This document shows positions 62,869 to 64,000 of a DNA stretch of 64,000 bases, piece by piece. This stretch comes from an uncultured Bacteroidota bacterium (GTDB lineage: Bacteria > Bacteroidota > Bacteroidia > Flavobacteriales > Flavobacteriaceae). The DNA is taken from assembly GCA_902598525.1 (NCBI GenBank), contig CACKBZ010000002.1, forward strand, positions 124,001-188,000. The letters run 5' to 3'. Below the pieces are notes generated by a model. The model was given only the letters and a program-made list of their open reading frames with translations, made no database searches and was not told the DNA's origin. A program made the translations under genes and the position numbers. Every line of letters begins with the position of its first letter. The stretch's first letter is position 1.

Positions 62869-63549
62869 TTGACTTCGGGGTTTTAAACATCTGTAAATGT
62901 AAAGAATAATACTCGATTAAATAATTAAGTAATCTAGATCTGGACTTATTATTCATTTTTATATTTTTTAAATCCTCAAATTTCATGCCTAACATTTCCT
63001 TAAATATTTTAAAATCCTTGGTATCAATATATTTTGATAATGGTTTTTCATATGAGCTTGACCCTGATTCAAGATTAAAATAATTATCTGTTTCCTGACG
63101 AATATTAGGATAAAATCCTATATATCTTGTTAATTCAATGAGGAACTTAATGTGGAAATTATTACATGAATCTTGATCATCAAACCAGATTCTAAAAAAT
63201 TAAATAAGTTTTGATTTTGTTCACTTTCCTCTCTAAAGACACTTGCAAGAATTTCTGATAAAAAAATTATAATTGTACTTTTTTCTATACTTGAGTGTAA
63301 GCTCTTGTATAGTATTAATGGCTTTATTTCTTTAACATAACTAAGCCTATTTGATTTGCTAGGAGAAAAGTTTATGTTTATTAAGTTAAGAGGAAAGAAG
63401 TGAGCTTTACTAAACTTTGACTTTTTTGTTCCATAAACTCCTTTTACAATGAAGCTTTTTAATCCAATTTCCTCAAGATAACAAGATAAGATAATGCTTG
63501 TTTCACCATTCTTTATTGATTTTATAACAAAGCCTTTTGAGTTGGACAT
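62840..63549 (-). pseudogene. recO: DNA repair protein RecO, frameshifted
   Basis: N-terminal frame (63549 to about 63187) reads MSNSKGFVIKSIKNGETSIILSCYLEE...NLFNFLES; a second frame continues FDDQDSCNNFHIKFLIELTRYIGFYPNIRQETDNYFNLES...YYSLHLQMFKTPKSIDVFSEIFK* to 62840. Confidence 0.85.
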
Positions 63550-63550
63550 T

Positions 63551-64000
63551 CTAAACTACACCTTGAGCAAGCATAGCATCAGCTACTTTTACAAATCCAG
63601 CAATATTTGCCCCTTTTACGTAATTTATATCATCTTTATATGAACCATAATTAACACAAGAAGAGTGAATATCAGACATTATTTCTTTAAGTTTCCCATC
63701 TACAACATCTCTCGTCCAAGTATATCTTAAAGAGTTTTGAGCCATCTCTAGTCCTGAAACTGCAACACCACCTGCATTTGAGGCTTTACCTGGAGCAAAT
63801 AATACTTTATTTTTTAAAAATAATTCAATTGCTTCTGGTGTACATGGCATATTTGCCCCTTCACCAACAGTAGTACAGCCGTTATCAACAAGGGATTTAG
63901 CATCATGCTTATTTAACTCATTTTGAGTGGCACATGGTATTGCAACATCACATTTAATATTCCATGGAGATTTTTTTGAATGAAATTCTGCTCTACTATA
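63551..64000 (-). CDS. gdhA: NADP-type glutamate dehydrogenase (C-terminal part; runs off the right edge)
   Basis: YSRAEFHSKKSPWNIKCDVAIPCATQNELN...GEGANMPCTPEAIELFLKNKVLFAPGKASNAGGVAVSGLEM... Confidence 0.93.
   Translation of the reverse strand, partial: YSRAEFHSKKSPWNIKCDVAIPCATQNELNKHDAKSLVDNGCTTVGEGANMPCTPEAIELFLKNKVLFAPGKASNAGGVAVSGLEMAQNSLRYTWTRDVVDGKLKEIMSDIHSSCVNYGSYKDDINYVKGANIAGFVKVADAMLAQGVV

Noticed and set aside
63130-63549. Treating the 139-aa ORF as a complete, truncated RecO
   Set aside because: The downstream frame still encodes the conserved C-terminal region intact, so it is better described as a frameshifted recO spanning 62840-63549.

Overview
This is an AT-rich chromosomal window from a member of the Bacteroidota, probably a marine flavobacterium. 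That assignment rests on gene content, the gdhA/recO/ileS/lspA and pdxA/DUF177/rpmF/fabH/accBC gene orders, and TAnnTTTG-like -7 promoter boxes. Most of the window is housekeeping: tRNA synthetases (gltX, glnS, ileS), mnmG, ybeY, rnr, lepA, dusB, rbfA, rnpA, accB/accC, fabH, asd, tdk, rsmI, recJ, pgi, uvrC, lspA, gdhA. Accessory or lightly characterised parts are: (i) 15.5-17.4 kb, downstream of a tRNA-Met gene; (ii) 17.4-36.7 kb, with an SsuD-like monooxygenase/SLC5 pair, katG with two secreted beta-propellers, an XRE-Stealth operon, and a YceI/CDGSH/flavin-reductase operon; (iii) two TonB-dependent receptors. The most notable observations are a 27-aa CDGSH-type Fe-S microprotein absent from the supplied ORF track and embedded between yceI and an FMN reductase; a four-site palindrome array upstream of the XRE-Stealth operon; a perfect parS site built from the last codons of ybeY; a 20-bp duplication of the tRNA-Met 3' end flanking a 653-bp mini-insertion with twin hairpins; and a frameshifted recO. 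No CRISPR array, rRNA, transposase, integrase or prophage genes were seen. Family names come from reading protein motifs, not from database searches.
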